Shown: piece by piece, positions 1 through 6,628 of the stretch
Position numbering within the stretch: position 1 is the first letter of the stretch
Layout of the letters: the number at the start of each line of letters is the position of its first letter
Assembly (NCBI GenBank): GCA_030838305.1
Contig: JAUTWY010000628.1
Span: 1-12,035 of the forward strand
Direction: 5' to 3'
Source: Acidobacteriaceae bacterium
GTDB taxonomy: Bacteria > Acidobacteriota > Terriglobia > Terriglobales > Acidobacteriaceae
Length of the DNA: 12,035 bases
Notes under the pieces: model-generated
The model's database searches: none
What the model was told of the DNA's origin: nothing
Seen by the model: only the letters and a program-made list of their open reading frames with translations
Program-made: the position numbers and the translations under genes

Positions 1-864
1 TGCAAACATCTGGAGGATACCGGCTGCGAAGTAACGCATGTGCCGGTGGATGGCCGCTGCCTGGTCGATCCCGATGATGTGCGGCGGGCGTTGCGTCCCA
101 ACACCAAGTTGATTTCGATCATGATGGCGAACAATGAAACTGGAGTGCTGCAGCCGGTTGAGGAGATTGGTAAGATCGCCGCGGAAGCCGAAGTCTTTTT
201 TCATACCGACGCAGTTCAGGCCGCAGGAAAAGTCGCGATCGACGTAAAGCAGATTGGTTGTGATGCGCTTTCGATTTCCGGCCACAAGATGCACGCGCCG
301 CAGGGAGTAGGAGCGCTCCATGTGCGCAATGGAACGCGTCTACAGCCTCTGTTTTATGGCGGACGGCATGAACGTTCGCGCCGAGCTGGAACCGAAAACG
401 TTCCTGGAATTGTGGCTTTAGGCAAGGCCGCAGAGTTGGCTCAGCAAGGCTTCGAGCGCGACGATCACAAGAAGATGTCCGCCCTGCGCGACCGCTTGCA
501 ACAGGGAATTCTGGCTCAAGTCGAAGAAGCAGGGGTGAATGGCGATGGCGCACCGCGCGTCCCCAATTCATCGAACATTTTTTTCGATCACGTTGAGGGC
601 GAATCGATGGTGATCGCTCTCGATCTGAAGGGCCTGGCGGTATCTACAGGCGCGGCCTGTTCGTCGGGAACCATCGAGCCGTCGCATGTGCTTACGGCGA
701 TGGGCTTGAGAAGCGCTCGCGCTCGCGCCAGCATCCGCTTCAGTCTGGGCAAGCAGAATACCGCGGAAGACATCGAAATCGCGCTCGCGCTGGTGCCGGA
801 GACGATAGCGCGATTGCGGGAGTTGTCGCCGGACTACGGGAAGAAAGCAGCAATCAGCAACTAG
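1..864 (+). CDS. Cysteine desulfurase, NifS/IscS family (5' end outside window)
   Basis: PLP-dependent enzyme that converts cysteine to alanine and passes sulfane sulfur to Fe-S assembly or tRNA thiolation. The frame is open from base 1, so the N-terminal part lies upstream of the window. Visible family signatures in order are the MANNETG segment, HTDAVQ (PLP contact), SGHK with the Schiff-base lysine at 286-288, the GGRHERSRRAGTENV segment, and the loop ACSSG with the catalytic cysteine at 658-660. The C-terminus (ISFSLG-like region, then ALALVPETIARLRELS) is complete and the stop is at 862-864. The stop codon and last residues lie inside a tandem heptamer repeat. mnmA follows about 100 bases downstream on the same strand, which suggests this enzyme supplies its sulfur. 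IscS versus NifS subgroup cannot be decided from the fragment. Confidence 0.95.
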   Translation, partial: CKHLEDTGCEVTHVPVDGRCLVDPDDVRRALRPNTKLISIMMANNETGVLQPVEEIGKIAAEAEVFFHTDAVQAAGKVAIDVKQIGCDALSISGHKMHAPQGVGALHVRNGTRLQPLFYGGRHERSRRAGTENVPGIVALGKAAELAQQGFERDDHKKMSALRDRLQQGILAQVEEAGVNGDGAPRVPNSSNIFFDHVEGESMVIALDLKGLAVSTGAACSSGTIEPSHVLTAMGLRSARARASIRFSLGKQNTAEDIEIALALVPETIARLRELSPDYGKKAAISN

Positions 865-951
865 CAATTAGCCGCCACAATTTCGCAGGGGTTTTATTGG
901 TAGGAACCCACCCCGATTGCTAAATGCTAGCGTGCTTAATTGCTAATTGCT
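849..951. repeat. AGCAATT-type heptamer repeats in inverted clusters
   Basis: Three tandem 7-mers (AGCAATC, AGCAACT, AGCAATT) occupy 849-869, followed by AGC. Complementary units (GATTGCT, AAATGCT, TAATTGCT, AATTGCT) fill 915-951. AGCAATTAGC at 863-872 and GCTAATTGCT at 942-951 are a perfect 10-bp inverted repeat. AGCAATC at 849-855 and GATTGCT at 915-921 add a second 7-bp pair. A transcript could fold into a long hairpin between the desulfurase stop and the mnmA start. The function is unknown; it could be an RNA-processing or stability element or a dispersed intergenic repeat. Confidence 0.75.
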
Positions 952-963
952 CAACAGAAATAC

Positions 964-2076
964 ATGCCAAAGCCTCAAACCATTGCGGTAGCCATGTCGG
1001 GCGGTGTGGATTCCTCCACCGTAGCGGCTATGTTGCGCGCGGAGGGGCACAACATCATCGGGCTGACGATGCAGCTCTGGAACCAACGCCGGCTAGCCGG
1101 ACACGAGGGCATGCCTGAGGCAGTCACGGGACGCTGCTGCTCGCTCGACGATGTCTATGATGCCCGACGGGTTGCAGAGCATATCGGCATTCCGTATTAC
1201 GTCGTGAATCACGAAGAGCGGTTCGAACGCGATGTTGTGCGCCCGTTCGTTGCGGAGTATCTTTCGGGCCGCACTCCGATCCCTTGCAGCCTCTGCAACA
1301 ATCACTTGAAGTTCGACCAGTTACTCATCGTGGCGCAACAGATTGGCGCCGATTATGTTGCCACCGGCCACTACGCCCGCGTGGAGCATGACAATACGCG
1401 CGGTCGGTGGCTGCTCAGGCGTCCCGCCGATCGAAGCAAGGACCAGACTTATTTTCTGTTCGGTCTTACCCAGGAGCAGCTCAGCCGCACGCTGTTTCCT
1501 CTGGGCGGAATGACCAAGCCTGAGGTTCGCGAGCTTGCGCGCAAGCAAGGGCTGGCTTTGGCGGAGAAGCCCGACTCGCAGGAAATCTGCTTCGTTCCCG
1601 GTGGCGACTATAAGCGGTTCATCGACGCGTACTTAGCCGAGCGCGGCGACGCGTTGCCCGATACCGCGGGCGAGCTGGTGACCACGAGCGGGGAAGTGAT
1701 TGGCGAACACAGTGGGATCCACAATTTCACCGTGGGCCAGCGGAAGGGCCTCGGTGTGGCGACTGGATCGCCACTTTATGTGATCCAGATCAATGGGGCC
1801 GACAAGCAAGTGATGGTCGGTGATAGCGAGCATCTTTATTCGCGGACGCTGCGCGCGCGTCGTGTGAACCTTATCGCGGTCGAAGATCTGCGCGAGCCCA
1901 TGCGCGTGTCCGTGAAAATTCGTCACCGGCATGAGCCTGCTCCCGGCGTGCTGGAGAAAATTGGTGGAGACGAAGTGCTTGTCACCTTCGACGAGCCGCA
2001 GCGTGCCATTACTCCGGGCCAAGCCGCTGTCTTCTATGATGACGACATCGTCGTCGGCGGCGCGTGGATCACCTAG
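964..2076 (+). CDS. mnmA: tRNA-specific 2-thiouridylase MnmA
   Basis: Cytoplasmic enzyme that adenylates U34 of tRNA Lys, Glu and Gln and replaces the 2-oxygen with sulfur relayed from a cysteine desulfurase. The protein is 370 residues, the normal family length. It opens with the PP-loop SGGVDSS at residues 12-18. The catalytic cysteine pair is Cys111 (in PCSLCN) and Cys209 (in DSQEICF). DQTYFLFGL at 160-168 and HNFTVGQRKGLG in the second half are further family blocks, followed by the C-terminal beta-barrel region. ATG 964 is preferred because the conserved core starts nine codons later. A TTG at 940 would add eight residues encoded by the upstream repeat. No good Shine-Dalgarno is visible for either. 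The upstream desulfurase is the probable sulfur donor, although the repeat-filled gap means co-transcription is only inferred. Confidence 0.96.
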   Translation: MPKPQTIAVAMSGGVDSSTVAAMLRAEGHNIIGLTMQLWNQRRLAGHEGMPEAVTGRCCSLDDVYDARRVAEHIGIPYYVVNHEERFERDVVRPFVAEYLSGRTPIPCSLCNNHLKFDQLLIVAQQIGADYVATGHYARVEHDNTRGRWLLRRPADRSKDQTYFLFGLTQEQLSRTLFPLGGMTKPEVRELARKQGLALAEKPDSQEICFVPGGDYKRFIDAYLAERGDALPDTAGELVTTSGEVIGEHSGIHNFTVGQRKGLGVATGSPLYVIQINGADKQVMVGDSEHLYSRTLRARRVNLIAVEDLREPMRVSVKIRHRHEPAPGVLEKIGGDEVLVTFDEPQRAITPGQAAVFYDDDIVVGGAWIT

Positions 2077-2099
2077 AAGTCCAGATTTTACGCGGCGAC

Positions 2100-2125
2100 G
2101 TAACCCTTTGCCACCCTCTGGTTAC
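2100..2125 (+). other. Short inverted repeat after mnmA
   Basis: GTAACC at 2100-2105 and GGTTAC at 2120-2125 can pair around a 14-base loop, 23 bases after the mnmA stop. No T-tract follows, so it is not a convincing intrinsic terminator. It may be a weak attenuator or transcript-stability hairpin, or chance. Confidence 0.3.
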
Positions 2126-2175
2126 TTGCCAGCGGCCCAGTTTCGCGGTGAAATCGCTATTGCGGAGGGGTATAT

Positions 2176-2565
2176 ATGAGCCGTCTACTCGGCTTTATCA
2201 GTGTCGTTATCGTAATGGCCATCGGCATGTATCTTTATTCAAAGGAGATGCAGAGTTCTTCGGCTGCCGCTGGTGCCAACAGCCCGAAAGCCGCCATAAA
2301 CATCACCGGTGTGAGGAGCGATCTGATCGGTATCGCCACGAGCGAGCGCCGGTACTTCGCCAGCGAGGGAAAATACGCTTCCCTGGACGAATTAATCGCG
2401 AGCAAATACATCACAATTGCCCGGCAGCGTCCGCCTTATACCTATGAGATCGAGACCAGTTCCAGCGGGTTTCGCGTAATCGCTACTCGTTCCGGGGAAA
2501 ATACCTCCGGCACGCCCGCGCAGCTTTCGGTCGACGAAAACATGGAGTTCCAAAGCTCCGAATAG
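2176..2565 (+). CDS. Small membrane-anchored pilin-like protein, unknown function
   Basis: The 129-residue product has one hydrophobic helix near the N-terminus (about residues 5-21) and a short Ser/Ala/Gly-rich linker. A polar C-terminal domain follows, starting near the segment SERRYFASEGKYASLDEL and continuing through PPYTYEIETSSSGFRV to the end. That layout, with a helix carrying YFASEGKY-like residues and then beta strands with a YTYEI.. GFRV pattern, resembles the globular part of type IV pilin or pseudopilin-like proteins. The canonical prepilin-peptidase motif (G before FTLIE) is absent, so it is more likely a membrane-tethered periplasmic domain than a processed pilin. ATG 2176 has a strong purine-rich Shine-Dalgarno (GGAGGGG at 2164-2170). 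It follows mnmA by about 100 bases and is tail-to-tail with a decayed EAL-HDOD gene. The role is not recognisable. Confidence 0.75.
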   Translation: MSRLLGFISVVIVMAIGMYLYSKEMQSSSAAAGANSPKAAINITGVRSDLIGIATSERRYFASEGKYASLDELIASKYITIARQRPPYTYEIETSSSGFRVIATRSGENTSGTPAQLSVDENMEFQSSE

Positions 2566-2589
2566 GCCCTCGGGCTGATATAGCGTGCC

Positions 2590-3330
2590 TGCGCCCTTAC
2601 TTCCACGAACTTACTTGCCGCCCACTGCATCGCTTGCCAATAGGCGTCGGCAATGTCGGCCTCGCTCAGATGAAGCTGGGCAGTCAATGCGCTCGCGACC
2701 TTCCAATCGCCGGATTCCTGGGCCAGAATAAGTTGATAGAAGGGCTGCAGAGGGCCCGTAGCACCGAGAAGCACAGCCTTGCTCTCCTGATCGATAGGGA
2801 CTTTGTCGAGCACCTGGCGTATCGGGATTTTAAGAATCGTGTCCATGAGCGAACGCATTCCCATGAGGAAGAGGTCGAAATCTTCATGCTGAATCTCGGG
2901 CGAGAGTGGTTCACAGAAGCGGGCGCGAACCAGCGCGGCGAGCACCAGGTCGCTCGACTTTCCCTGTCCGGCGCCGAGGGTTGCCAGCAGGCGAATCCAG
3001 CGGCGAACTTCGCGTTCACTCAGAATGGCGAGAACGTGGCGCACGGTGTGATTCTCGGCCCGAAGCCGAAGACGGCGGAGTTCAAATAACACAGCCGTAG
3101 CACAGCGATGCTTCACCCTTGACCAGGTTTTCGATCTCGCGCACGTCCAACTCGGGCTGCGAAACCGCGGTGAGCATGCGGAGAGAGTTAAGTTGGTTGG
3201 CTGGAATTTCGTGAGCGGTGAGGATTTCCGGACGGCGGAAGAAGTATCCCTGGAAGTAGAGGAATCCGTCTTTCTGAGTGGCGTCAAACTCCTCGCGCGT
3301 CTGTGCCGTTTCCGCCAGCAGTCGCTTCCC
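2590..3330 (-). pseudogene. Decayed EAL-HDOD (YuxH-like) signalling protein
   Basis: Reading the minus strand from 3330, one frame encodes KRLLAE, EEFDATQKDGFLYFQGYFF and IPANQLNSLRMLTAVSQPELDV, the last third of an EAL domain and the linker to HDOD. It stops at TGA 3084-3082. The coding sense continues in other frames: YLNSAVFGF in a second frame and then AENHTVRHVLAIL...EREVRRWIRLLATL in a third. That third frame runs through a full HDOD-type helical region to QAMQWAASK near 2600. At least two small deletions therefore fall at about 3060-3100. Upstream of 3330 the frame meets stops, and no EAL catalytic motif or start codon is found. At the 3' end the frame runs into the convergent gene at 2565 without the expected stop. 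Intact relatives are about 400 residues and include c-di-GMP signalling proteins. Exact pseudogene ends are approximate. Confidence 0.85.
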
Positions 3331-3390
3331 TCATGGTTACCATCGACTACTTCTGCTGCCTTGCCGTGAAGAAGGGGGACCGATGCCCTG

Positions 3391-3399
3391 TGCTATAAT
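3391..3399 (+). promoter_or_regulatory. TGn-extended -10 promoter of the helicase gene
   Basis: TGCTATAAT matches the extended -10 consensus (TG, one base, TATAAT) exactly. No good -35 hexamer lies 16-18 bases upstream, as is common for extended -10 promoters. Transcription would begin near 3406. It is the only strong promoter-like match I found in the gap before the helicase. Confidence 0.6.
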
Positions 3400-3405
3400 G
3401 AAAAT

Positions 3406-3580
3406 CAACGCTACTGCCACGGTTTGCTCGTGACGCGGTGATCCTGTTGGATCAGATTCATCTCCGCTTTTCCTGCCCGCCGTTTATTCAGCGTAAATCC
3501 AAAACATGTAAGAGCGGCGTGGGAACTCACGACACCTGTCTGAGACTCTGATTCAGGCCCCTCCAGAAAGAACAATAAGA
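3406..3580 (+). other. Long 5' leader of the DEAD-box helicase mRNA
   Basis: About 175 bases lie between the predicted transcription start and the helicase ATG, with no credible gene. A small hairpin is visible (GATCC at 3440-3444 with GGATC at 3449-3453, four-base loop). Cold-induced RNA helicase genes often carry long structured leaders. I cannot identify a known RNA family here. The purine-rich AGAAAGAA just before the start codon is a weak ribosome-binding site. Confidence 0.4.
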
Positions 3581-4777
3581 ATGGTTAGCTTTACAGAACT
3601 ACCGCTTTCTTCTGCTTTGCAGCAGAGGCTGGCGAATGCTGAGTTTATTATCCCTACGCCGATTCAGGCGCAGGCGATTCCATGCGCCCTTGAAGGCAAA
3701 GATGTGCTGGCTACGGCGCAAACCGGCACCGGCAAGACGCTGGCATTCTTGATCCCAGTGATCGAGATGCTGCAGCGCGAACCATCGCAAAAAGTCCGCG
3801 TGCTCGTTCTACTCCCGACACGGGAGTTAGCGATTCAAGTCAACGACGAATATGAGAAACTGGCGGGCAAAGGATTGCCGAAAGCAGCGCTGGTAATCGG
3901 CGGCGTCTCCGAGAAGGCACAGATTCAGTCAGTGCGCTCCGGCGCGAACCTAGTGATAGCGACCCCGGGACGTTTGCAGGATTTCATTACACGCAAATTG
4001 ATTGACCTGCGCGAGGTGAAGATCCTGGTGCTCGATGAAGCCGACCGCATGCTGGACATGGGGTTTCTTCCCGCCATCCGGCGCATTCTCGCGATCCTCC
4101 CGCAACGCCGCCAGACGCTGTGTTTCTCGGCCACGCTGGAACAATCGGTTGCCGGCCTGGTTAACGATTCCATGCGCGATCCGGTGCGCGTGGCTATTGG
4201 CTCCGTGCTCAAGCCGGTCGAGAGTGTTCGCCTGCAAGCTTATGAAGTGCGTCCGGCCGAGAAGCCCGAGGTGCTGCGGCAGTTGCTCTACGCCGAGAAG
4301 GGACAGACCTTGATCTTTGCCCGCACGAAGAGGGGCACGGAGCGTTTGGCCAAGGAGTTGGTGCGCGAGGGGTTCTCCGCCGCAATGATTCACGGCGACC
4401 GCTCGCAATCCCAACGCAATGGAGCGCTGAGCGGATTTCAGACGGGAAAATTCACCATTTTAGTCGCCACCGACGTAGCCGCCCGCGGCTTGCACGTGGA
4501 CGATGTGGCCCACGTGATCAACTACGACTTACCCAAAATGGCAGAAGATTTCATTCACCGCGTGGGAAGGACGGGACGCGCAGGGTCACAGGGGCTGGCA
4601 TCGAGTTTGGTGGCTGGCGCAGAGGTCATCGAGCTCCGGCATATTGAGCGGGCGTTGAAACTGCGCATCGAACGCAAGCAGGTGGATTGGTCCAATGCAG
4701 AGCGATCGGAGCATGTCGTCCAGAACACGCTGGCCAGCCGGACGTTGACCCGGTTGCCCGGCGAGATATTCGCTTAG
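3581..4777 (+). CDS. DEAD-box ATP-dependent RNA helicase, RhlE-like
   Basis: ATP-driven RNA unwinding enzyme acting on structured RNA in ribosome assembly, mRNA decay or cold adaptation. The 398 residues contain all helicase motifs in order. These are the Q-motif region (F4 with TPIQAQAIP at 26-34), Walker A AQTGTGKT 46-53, PTRELA 79-84, GG, TPGR 128-131, DEAD 152-155, SAT 183-185, the second RecA domain with LIFARTKRGTE, VATDVAARGLHV, and HRVGRTGR 326-333. The tail after about residue 375 is short and lacks the long basic extension of many RhlE proteins, so it is a nearly minimal core. It has its own promoter and leader and ends in a strong terminator, which indicates a single-gene transcript. 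Subfamily naming (RhlE versus other DEAD-box groups) is by overall look only. Confidence 0.95.
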   Translation: MVSFTELPLSSALQQRLANAEFIIPTPIQAQAIPCALEGKDVLATAQTGTGKTLAFLIPVIEMLQREPSQKVRVLVLLPTRELAIQVNDEYEKLAGKGLPKAALVIGGVSEKAQIQSVRSGANLVIATPGRLQDFITRKLIDLREVKILVLDEADRMLDMGFLPAIRRILAILPQRRQTLCFSATLEQSVAGLVNDSMRDPVRVAIGSVLKPVESVRLQAYEVRPAEKPEVLRQLLYAEKGQTLIFARTKRGTERLAKELVREGFSAAMIHGDRSQSQRNGALSGFQTGKFTILVATDVAARGLHVDDVAHVINYDLPKMAEDFIHRVGRTGRAGSQGLASSLVAGAEVIELRHIERALKLRIERKQVDWSNAERSEHVVQNTLASRTLTRLPGEIFA

Positions 4778-4804
4778 CAGCAGGTCAATCGGAAAGCAAT
4801 GAAG

Positions 4805-4837
4805 AGGGCGCGTCGGAAAGACGCGCCCTGATTTTTG
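4805..4837 (+). terminator. Intrinsic terminator after the helicase gene, possibly bidirectional
   Basis: A perfect 10-bp GC-rich stem (AGGGCGCGTC at 4805-4814, GACGCGCCCT at 4820-4829) encloses a GGAAA loop. A run of Ts follows at 4832-4836. It lies 28 bases after the helicase stop. The operon at 4879-6375 converges on it. On the minus strand the hairpin is followed by a less pure U-rich stretch, so it may stop both transcripts. Confidence 0.9.
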
Positions 4838-4878
4838 GGATTCAACTGATTTAGTGCGGATCCTCTTAAACTGAAAAC

Positions 4879-5139
4879 TTACGATTCCGTCTCTTCCCGG
4901 CTTGGTTCGCGGGGGATACTGGAAATATCGCCATCGTCAGCTCCGATTTGAAAGAGGGCAGCCTGTTCAGCCGCGTGCCTTTGCAACTCGTCTAAATCCA
5001 GCTCACTTGAATCGCTCGAAGTCCCTAACGGCTCTTCGGTCTTGCGTTGGCTACGGCGTTCAGCCTTATCGCGCTGTTTTTGCTGGCGCGTGTGTTCTTT
5101 CTGGCGTTTAGTAAAGCTCGATCGACCTCGTCCTGGCAT
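4879..5139 (-). CDS. Small charged protein, unknown function
   Basis: The 86-residue product has a strongly basic N-terminal half (GRGRSSFTKRQKEHTRQQKQ, then RDKAERRSQRK) and an acidic C-terminal half rich in Asp, Glu and Ser. The basic part is likely helical or disordered and could bind nucleic acid or ribosomes; that is inference only. ATG at 5139 is chosen over an upstream TTG at 5151 because GGAG at 5149-5146 sits six bases before it. It lies 125 bases downstream of the RRM gene on the same strand, separated from it by a long hairpin. It ends before the terminator at 4805-4837, so it is probably the last gene of the same operon. No recognised domain. Confidence 0.7.
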   Translation of the reverse strand: MPGRGRSSFTKRQKEHTRQQKQRDKAERRSQRKTEEPLGTSSDSSELDLDELQRHAAEQAALFQIGADDGDISSIPREPSREETES

Positions 5140-5205
5140 ACCAATCTCCAATCATTCAAAGGTTTGGCAATAGCGGGCTGGCGCTTTGCGCTTCAGTAAT
5201 CTCCG

Positions 5206-5248
5206 GGAGTCAAGAGGCGGGTGCCGAACCTGCGGCTCTTAGGACTCC
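5206..5248 (-). other. Long imperfect hairpin resembling a tRNA acceptor/T-arm minihelix
   Basis: Outer arms GGAGTC (5206-5211) and GACTCC (5243-5248) pair perfectly. AAGAG (5212-5216) pairs with CTCTT (5236-5240). An inner stem GCGGGT/ACCTGC with one G-T pair closes a five-base loop at 5223-5227. Bulges of two bases lie at 5234-5235 and 5241-5242. Read on the minus strand, the inner arm looks like a T-arm (GCAGG, TTCGGCA, CCCGC). No D-arm or anticodon stem can be folded, so it is not called a tRNA. It sits between the RRM gene and the next gene. Possible roles are attenuation, RNA processing, or self-binding by the RRM protein. Confidence 0.55.
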
Positions 5249-5264
5249 ACAGTTTGTTACCACT

Positions 5265-5621
5265 CTACCAGCGCGGTTCGCGAGGCTGGCGTGCATGGCC
5301 TTGATAATCATCGCGACTGCCGCCGCCACCGCCGCCAAAGCGTTTTCCGCCTCCCCCGCCACCGCGCGGCGAATCGGTCTTCGGTTTCGCTTCGTTGATT
5401 TTTAGGGCGCGTCCGCCAAGGTCGGTGCCATTCAATGCGGCGACCGCCTTGTCAGCTTCGCCGGCATTGGTCATTTCGACAAAGGCGAAGCCCCGGGCGC
5501 GGCCGGTTTCGCGGTCTGTAACAATGCTGACGCGTTCCACTGCGCCATGCGCCTCAAACAGCCCGCGTAGCTCCGGCTCGGTAGTGCTGTGAGGCAAGTT
5601 GCCCACGTATAAATTCTTCAT
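5265..5621 (-). CDS. Glycine-rich RRM RNA-binding protein
   Basis: Single-stranded RNA-binding protein of the small bacterial RRM type, similar in layout to cold-inducible Rbp proteins of cyanobacteria. The 118 residues begin with one RRM (residues 2-78). RNP2 is LYVGNL at 4-9 and RNP1 is RGFAFVEM at 43-50, both with the expected aromatic residues. Residues 86-101 are mostly glycine with a KRF insert, followed by a basic tail ending in tryptophan, an RGG-like C-terminus. The start ATG (5621-5619) overlaps the TGA of the upstream receiver-like gene as ATGA, implying translational coupling. The bases just before the start can form a small AAGAG/CTCTT hairpin that could hide the ribosome-binding region. 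A role as RNA chaperone or regulator is inferred from the family. Confidence 0.93.
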   Translation of the reverse strand: MKNLYVGNLPHSTTEPELRGLFEAHGAVERVSIVTDRETGRARGFAFVEMTNAGEADKAVAALNGTDLGGRALKINEAKPKTDSPRGGGGGGKRFGGGGGGSRDDYQGHARQPREPRW

Positions 5622-6226
5622 AAGAGTTCTCTTTCCGTTGCAAACAAAGGTTGATGGTTAACGGCTTCCGGAGTGGAGTGTTGCTCGATCGCCTCAGCCC
5701 ACCGGGAGGGCCGAGGTATTTCCCGTATGGCTCGCGAACGAGCTTCGCTAACCGAGCGGACGCTGGAAATTCGTTTGCAGGCTTCCAGGATTCCCCATCG
5801 CTGCCGGGATAATGTTGCCGAACCACTCGCAAGCAACTCAGCGACTAGCTCTTTGTGGAACGAATCTGCATCCGCCTCCAGGGGGGATTCGTCAGAATGG
5901 GGCGCAGCGGCGAGATACTCAGGGCCACCCACGAAGAAAGCTACCCGTTGCGGAGGGCTCGCGGCGCGAATTTCCGTGCAGAACTTATCGCGTATGTCGT
6001 TTTCCCCGGCGACACTGACGAGCACCAGATTGTACAAATCGGCCCGCCACCAGCATCGCGCTTCGATGACATCTGCCGCGCAATCAACCTCAATGCCGAG
6101 CTTTCTCATTACATCGGCGCGCAAATCGCGTTTCGTCTGCGAGGTGTCCAGCAGTAGCACGCGTTTTTTCTTCGCGGAACGGTTCTCCGGAAGTGCAAGC
6201 GGCAATGCAATGATAGGAACGGTCAT
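5618..6226 (-). CDS. Receiver-like (pseudo-REC) protein, unknown function
   Basis: The 202-residue product has an N-terminal domain (about residues 19-110) with the strand/helix rhythm of a response-regulator receiver. RVLLLD forms the first strand, an Asp-rich segment VDCAADVIEA follows, NLVLVSV resembles strand three, and RVAFFVGG resembles strand five. The phospho-acceptor Asp expected at the end of strand three is replaced (SV), and the Lys expected after strand five is missing, so it is probably not phosphorylated. The C-terminal part contains an Arg/Ser-rich segment (ISSVRSVSEARSRAIREIPR) with no recognised domain. ATG 6226 follows AAGGA and overlaps the previous stop as ATGA; its own stop overlaps the RRM start the same way. 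Receiver homology is my reading of a weak pattern. Confidence 0.7.
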   Translation of the reverse strand: MTVPIIALPLALPENRSAKKKRVLLLDTSQTKRDLRADVMRKLGIEVDCAADVIEARCWWRADLYNLVLVSVAGENDIRDKFCTEIRAASPPQRVAFFVGGPEYLAAAPHSDESPLEADADSFHKELVAELLASGSATLSRQRWGILEACKRISSVRSVSEARSRAIREIPRPSRWAEAIEQHSTPEAVNHQPLFATERELL

Positions 6227-6375
6227 TCTTTTTCCTTGGCGCTCGATTGCAGCGCCGGGGCCGCCAGATGTTTCTCGGCCAGGGCCTTTAACATTTTTTG
6301 GGTGCTCTGCCGGCGGCTGATCTTCTGCCTGCGCCGCCGGTTAAATCTCGCTTTATCGCCATTGATACCGGACAT
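6223..6375 (-). CDS. 50-residue basic protein, first gene of the RRM operon
   Basis: The small product has a very basic N-terminal segment (GDKARFNRRRRQKISRRQ) followed by a helix-forming stretch (TQKMLKALAEKHL) and a short Lys/Glu tail. The start at 6375 is well supported by AGGAG at 6386-6382, six bases upstream. The open frame continues upstream to 6579, but that extension lacks a ribosome site and reads like non-coding sequence. Its TGA overlaps the ATG of the receiver-like gene (ATGA). Basic composition and the downstream RRM gene suggest an RNA- or ribosome-associated role, which is inference. Its composition is similar to the small protein at 4879-5139, though they are not clearly homologous. 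Confidence 0.75.
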   Translation of the reverse strand: MSGINGDKARFNRRRRQKISRRQSTQKMLKALAEKHLAAPALQSSAKEKE

Positions 6376-6541
6376 TTTTATCTCCTGCCGTTCGTGCTGA
6401 CTGACACAATACTGACGGTAAATTTGAAGAGCATTCTGGAGATCCGCCTTAAGAGCGAATCGTCGAATCAGCCAGTCTGCACGGCTATTCCCTGAGCCTG
6501 ATGTCTTGGGATTAAAGGAACCGCAATCCCACTGTTTTACG

Positions 6542-6557
6542 GTGTGACACGTTACAC
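6542..6557. promoter_or_regulatory. Possible operator, imperfect palindrome
   Basis: GTGTGAC and GTTACAC flank a central AC. Six of seven positions are complementary. The site lies about 170 bases upstream of the 50-residue gene and 220 upstream of the transporter. Size and symmetry fit a dimeric regulator, but no regulator gene is nearby. Confidence 0.3.
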
Positions 6558-6614
6558 GCCTCTCAGGGGAATTTCTCAATCGCGAAGGCGCAACGTGCTG
6601 TTCAGGGTGTCTTC

Positions 6615-6628
6615 GAGGTCAAGACCTC
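6615..6628. promoter_or_regulatory. Possible operator, perfect palindrome
   Basis: GAGGTC and GACCTC are perfect inverted copies separated by AA. An overlapping second inverted pair, GTCTT and AAGAC, spans the left half. It lies about 150 bases upstream of the transporter start. It could be a protein-binding site or a small hairpin. Confidence 0.35.

Noticed and set aside
2634..3089. Plus-strand open frame of about 150 codons
   Set aside because: It is the antisense of the HDOD-encoding strand, and its translation shows no family pattern.
3398..3433. Eleven-codon upstream reading frame starting in the -10 box
   Set aside because: Its ATG lies upstream of the predicted transcription start and it has no ribosome-binding site.
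5206..5275. Possible minus-strand tRNA, including a CCTAAG anticodon-like stretch and a GGTTCG T-loop
   Set aside because: No five-base anticodon stem or D-arm can be folded around these pieces, and the supposed D-arm overlaps the RRM stop region. Kept only as a hairpin.
5673..6320. Plus-strand open frame of about 215 codons
   Set aside because: Antisense to the receiver-like gene, which has a ribosome site and start/stop overlaps with both neighbours; the plus-strand product has no recognisable domain.
6376..6579. N-terminal extension of the 50-residue basic protein
   Set aside because: The open frame is longer, but AGGAG sits at the right distance before the internal ATG 6375. The extension has no ribosome site and reads like intergenic sequence with operator-like repeats.
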